A stretch of 64,000 nt of DNA from Bacteroidota bacterium (GTDB lineage: Bacteria; Bacteroidota; Bacteroidia; Chitinophagales; Chitinophagaceae). The stretch covers positions 62,001 to 126,000 of the forward strand of contig JAPLEH010000070.1 of the NCBI GenBank assembly GCA_026391455.1, written 5' to 3'. Of the stretch, positions 62,273 to 64,000 are shown one piece after another; the stretch's first letter is position 1; the number at the start of each line of letters is the position of its first letter. The notes under the pieces were generated by a model. That model saw only the letters and a program-made list of their open reading frames with translations, had not been told where the DNA came from and searched no databases. Made by a program: the position numbers and the translations under genes.

Positions 62273-62929
62273 GTGGTCAATACCGTAGCATACGAAGCGA
62301 TAAAGCGGGAGCTGGATGCAGCCGGTATTACGCTGGTGGCGGTGTCGAAAACGAAGCCGGAAGAAGACATACTGGAACTCTACCAATTGGGGCAGCGTGA
62401 TTTTGGAGAGAATTATGTACAAGAGCTGGTCGAAAAGGCCGCACATTTACCCCGCGACATCCGGTGGCATTTCATCGGGCATCTTCAAACCAATAAAGTA
62501 AAGTTAATTGCCCCATTTGTGCAACTCGTACACGGGGTGGACAGTCTCAAGCTATTAAAGGAAATCAATAAGGAAGCCGGAAAGCAAGGTCGTGTGATCG
62601 ACTGTTTGTTGCAGGTATTCATTGCCCAGGAAGAAACCAAGTTTGGATTGGATGAAACAGAACTGGCTTCACTGCTGAATGAATTGACGAATCAACCTTT
62701 GTCACATGTACAGGTATGCGGGTTGATGGGCATGGCGAGTTTTACAGATGACTCTGAAAAGGTTAGAATGGAATTTCGTCAGCTACGCACCCTTTTTGAA
62801 AAATACAATCCCGGAACCTGGACCATTCTTTCGATGGGAATGAGCAGTGATTACGCCATAGCAGCCGCAGAAGGCAGTACCCTGGTGCGAATCGGCAGCC
62901 TGCTATTTGGCGAACGGCAAAAAAAATAA
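62273..62929 (+). CDS. YggS family PLP-dependent protein
   Basis: 218 residues starting at a GTG (MVNTVAYEAIKREL). The PLP-binding Lys is in 'LVAVSKTKP', and 'GQRDFGENYVQELVEKA', 'WHFIGHLQTNKVKL' and 'LSMGMSSDYAIAAAEGSTLV' match the family. It is thought to regulate pyridoxal phosphate homeostasis in the cytoplasm rather than to act as a racemase. The protein begins a few residues later than longer relatives. It ends just before another gene on the same strand and lies after the word-repeat region. Confidence 0.9.
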   Translation: MVNTVAYEAIKRELDAAGITLVAVSKTKPEEDILELYQLGQRDFGENYVQELVEKAAHLPRDIRWHFIGHLQTNKVKLIAPFVQLVHGVDSLKLLKEINKEAGKQGRVIDCLLQVFIAQEETKFGLDETELASLLNELTNQPLSHVQVCGLMGMASFTDDSEKVRMEFRQLRTLFEKYNPGTWTILSMGMSSDYAIAAAEGSTLVRIGSLLFGERQKK

Positions 62930-62980
62930 TCACGCTTCGGTATTATTAATTATTTTTATTCCAACGGATAAACACAACCT

Positions 62981-63457
62981 TTGCGCAACTTACTAATACT
63001 ACTCATGCTGGGCATTACTATGCCCGCCGCTGCACAGACCGAGCGGGATACGCTCCTGAAGCGTTGTCCAATTGCCATTACAGACACGGTAAGCTCGAAT
63101 AACTTTTTCATTGAGGCACTGCCTGCCACACTCAAAGTGTACCGGGTGAAAGGCAAACTGACCATCCAGGTGCAGCAGAAAGACCAATTCTTCACACTTT
63201 TCTTTCACAGTAAAAAGCTTAAATCTGGCAATTACGATATTGCCCTGGGCTCCCGTGGTAACAGCGAAGTGGAATCCACTTATTCATTCAAATCCGGGGA
63301 ACAGGTATCTTATATCAATGTATCCAGTGGTAAACTGGAAGTAAGCCAGGACAAGGAAACCAAACTCTGGCATATCAAAGTGTTTGGTATGATCGCCAAT
63401 ATGGTGGAGCGCAGCGTAACCTACTACCGGGTAAAGGGGCAGTTGGTGTTGCCCTAA
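62981..63457 (+). CDS. Exported protein of unknown function, 158 residues
   Basis: With a TTG start the protein begins MRNLLILLMLGITMPAAAQ, an ideal signal peptide; the only other choice, an ATG eight codons later, would lose the positive N-region but retains most of the hydrophobic core. The mature protein is beta-rich ('LKVYRVKGKLTIQVQQKD', 'YSFKSGEQVSYINVSSGKLE'). I do not recognise the family. It lies 51 bases after the YggS stop and before a membrane kinase gene. Localisation in the periplasm is inferred. Confidence 0.6.
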   Translation: MRNLLILLMLGITMPAAAQTERDTLLKRCPIAITDTVSSNNFFIEALPATLKVYRVKGKLTIQVQQKDQFFTLFFHSKKLKSGNYDIALGSRGNSEVESTYSFKSGEQVSYINVSSGKLEVSQDKETKLWHIKVFGMIANMVERSVTYYRVKGQLVLP

Positions 63458-63589
63458 TCCTTCTTTTTCTCCCTTCCCATTCATTTTTTTAGTTACCTCA
63501 GATTGGCCGGAACCCGCTGTTCGTCATCTGTTTGCTGCTATTGGTGTAAATTCCATTGCCGGCCGGATTTTGTATATTTATTTTGACAC

Positions 63590-64000
63590 ATGCAAAACGC
63601 CGCCTTTTTTCTACGGTATAAGCTGCATCACTTTTTCTTCTGGATGCTGATATTGGGTATCTGGTATTTTTTGCGGGTGGATGATTACCCCACCCAACAA
63701 CTGGCTTTTGAAGTCACGCTGATCAAAGTGGTGGACCTTGCTCTGCTGATCTATATCACCAGTTTTTTTCTGGTGCCCCGGCTCTTGTATAAAAAGAAAT
63801 ATCTGTTGTTCGCCCTTATTTTTATAACCATGGTATTTGCCAGCAGTATTTTTAAGATGAATATTCTGGGCCAAATGCAAAACAACCGGGGGTTGATCAA
63901 CTGGTCGGTCGATTTCAAAGCACGATTGTATGATAATATTCTGCCCCATTTTTTTCTGGTCATTGCAGGGGTGGCCGTAAAACTGGCTTTTGATTATGGT
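63590..64000 (+). CDS. N-terminal fragment of a LytS-like membrane protein, cut by window edge
   Basis: 137 codons are visible before the window ends, starting MQNAAFFLRYKLHHFFFWML. Four hydrophobic segments are apparent (about 12-28, 47-65, 72-90, 118-133), with short charged loops. This matches the N-terminal membrane domain that precedes the kinase domain in Bacteroidota LytS-type sensor histidine kinases, but the kinase part lies outside the window. The ATG follows an AT-rich stretch. Family is likely, not certain. Confidence 0.6.
   Translation, partial: MQNAAFFLRYKLHHFFFWMLILGIWYFLRVDDYPTQQLAFEVTLIKVVDLALLIYITSFFLVPRLLYKKKYLLFALIFITMVFASSIFKMNILGQMQNNRGLINWSVDFKARLYDNILPHFFLVIAGVAVKLAFDYG

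Noticed and set aside
1-64000. tRNA, rRNA, insertion sequences and integrases
   Set aside because: I looked by eye for conserved motifs of each class on both strands and found none convincing; a tool run would be needed to exclude them.

Overview
The window reads as a chromosome segment of a Bacteroidota bacterium, most likely of the family Chitinophagaceae (inference). The evidence is Bacteroidota -7 promoter boxes (TAnnTTTG) upstream of many genes, type IX secretion C-terminal sorting domains, CarboxypepD_reg-like domains, TonB fusions, an ECF sigma factor paired with an anti-sigma-like TonB protein, a bacillithiol pathway, DUF2911 and DUF4294 proteins, and no clear Shine-Dalgarno sequences. 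I recognised no rRNA, tRNA, CRISPR array, integrase or transposase.

Layout. 1-6.1 kb: envelope genes (DUF2911 fragment, secreted unknown, anti-sigma/CarboxypepD/TonB fusion, ECF sigma factor, vWA protein). 5.9-7.1 kb: many hairpins, small ORFs, terminators and a strongly structured leader. 7.3-16.0 kb: a visibly AT-rich island holding the most interesting content. It has an unknown protein, a 1772-residue HATPase-PRTase-PRTase-HATPase protein translationally overlapped by a protein with an HExxH protease motif, and a small helix-hairpin-helix protein. 16.4-21.1 kb: a SusC-plug-like T9SS protein and three tandem paralogues with a four-Cys N-terminal domain placed before the signal sequence. 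21.2-25.4 kb: bshC and a secreted caspase/TPR/beta-barrel protein. 25.4-34.6 kb: lipoprotein, PIN-domain pair, and purE and purK separated by a complete RND efflux operon. 35-39 kb: hppD, a large degenerate inverted repeat, an L,D-transpeptidase/TonB fusion and a lipoprotein. 39-46.4 kb: aspartate kinase, then a forward run of fbp, GNAT, ABC ATPase, FKBP, YfiT-like DinB protein, NUDIX, a secreted alpha/beta hydrolase and a membrane protein. 46.6-50 kb: folC, a 163-164-bp tandem repeat array and a TonB gene. 50-60.5 kb: EamA transporter, radical SAM, ureohydrolase, fatty acid desaturase, bshB1, DUF4294 and a cytochrome c maturation pair (CcmF-type, CcmE with a CxxxY site). 60.9-64 kb: acyl-CoA dehydrogenase, YggS, a secreted unknown and the start of a LytS-like membrane protein.

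How the genes connect. Bacillithiol: bshC and bshB1 are both here but 32 kb apart, with a possible bacillithiol transferase between them; bshA was not seen. Purine synthesis: purE and purK lie on the same strand around the efflux genes. The ECF sigma factor and the TonB/anti-sigma protein probably form a regulatory pair. CcmE and CcmF-type proteins share an operon for haem delivery.

The best candidate for an undescribed system is the two-gene island operon at 8450-15308. Its domain make-up (GHKL ATPase, two phosphoribosyltransferase folds, metalloprotease) and its AT-rich setting suggest a sensor-effector conflict or defence system. That role is inference from architecture, not demonstrated.
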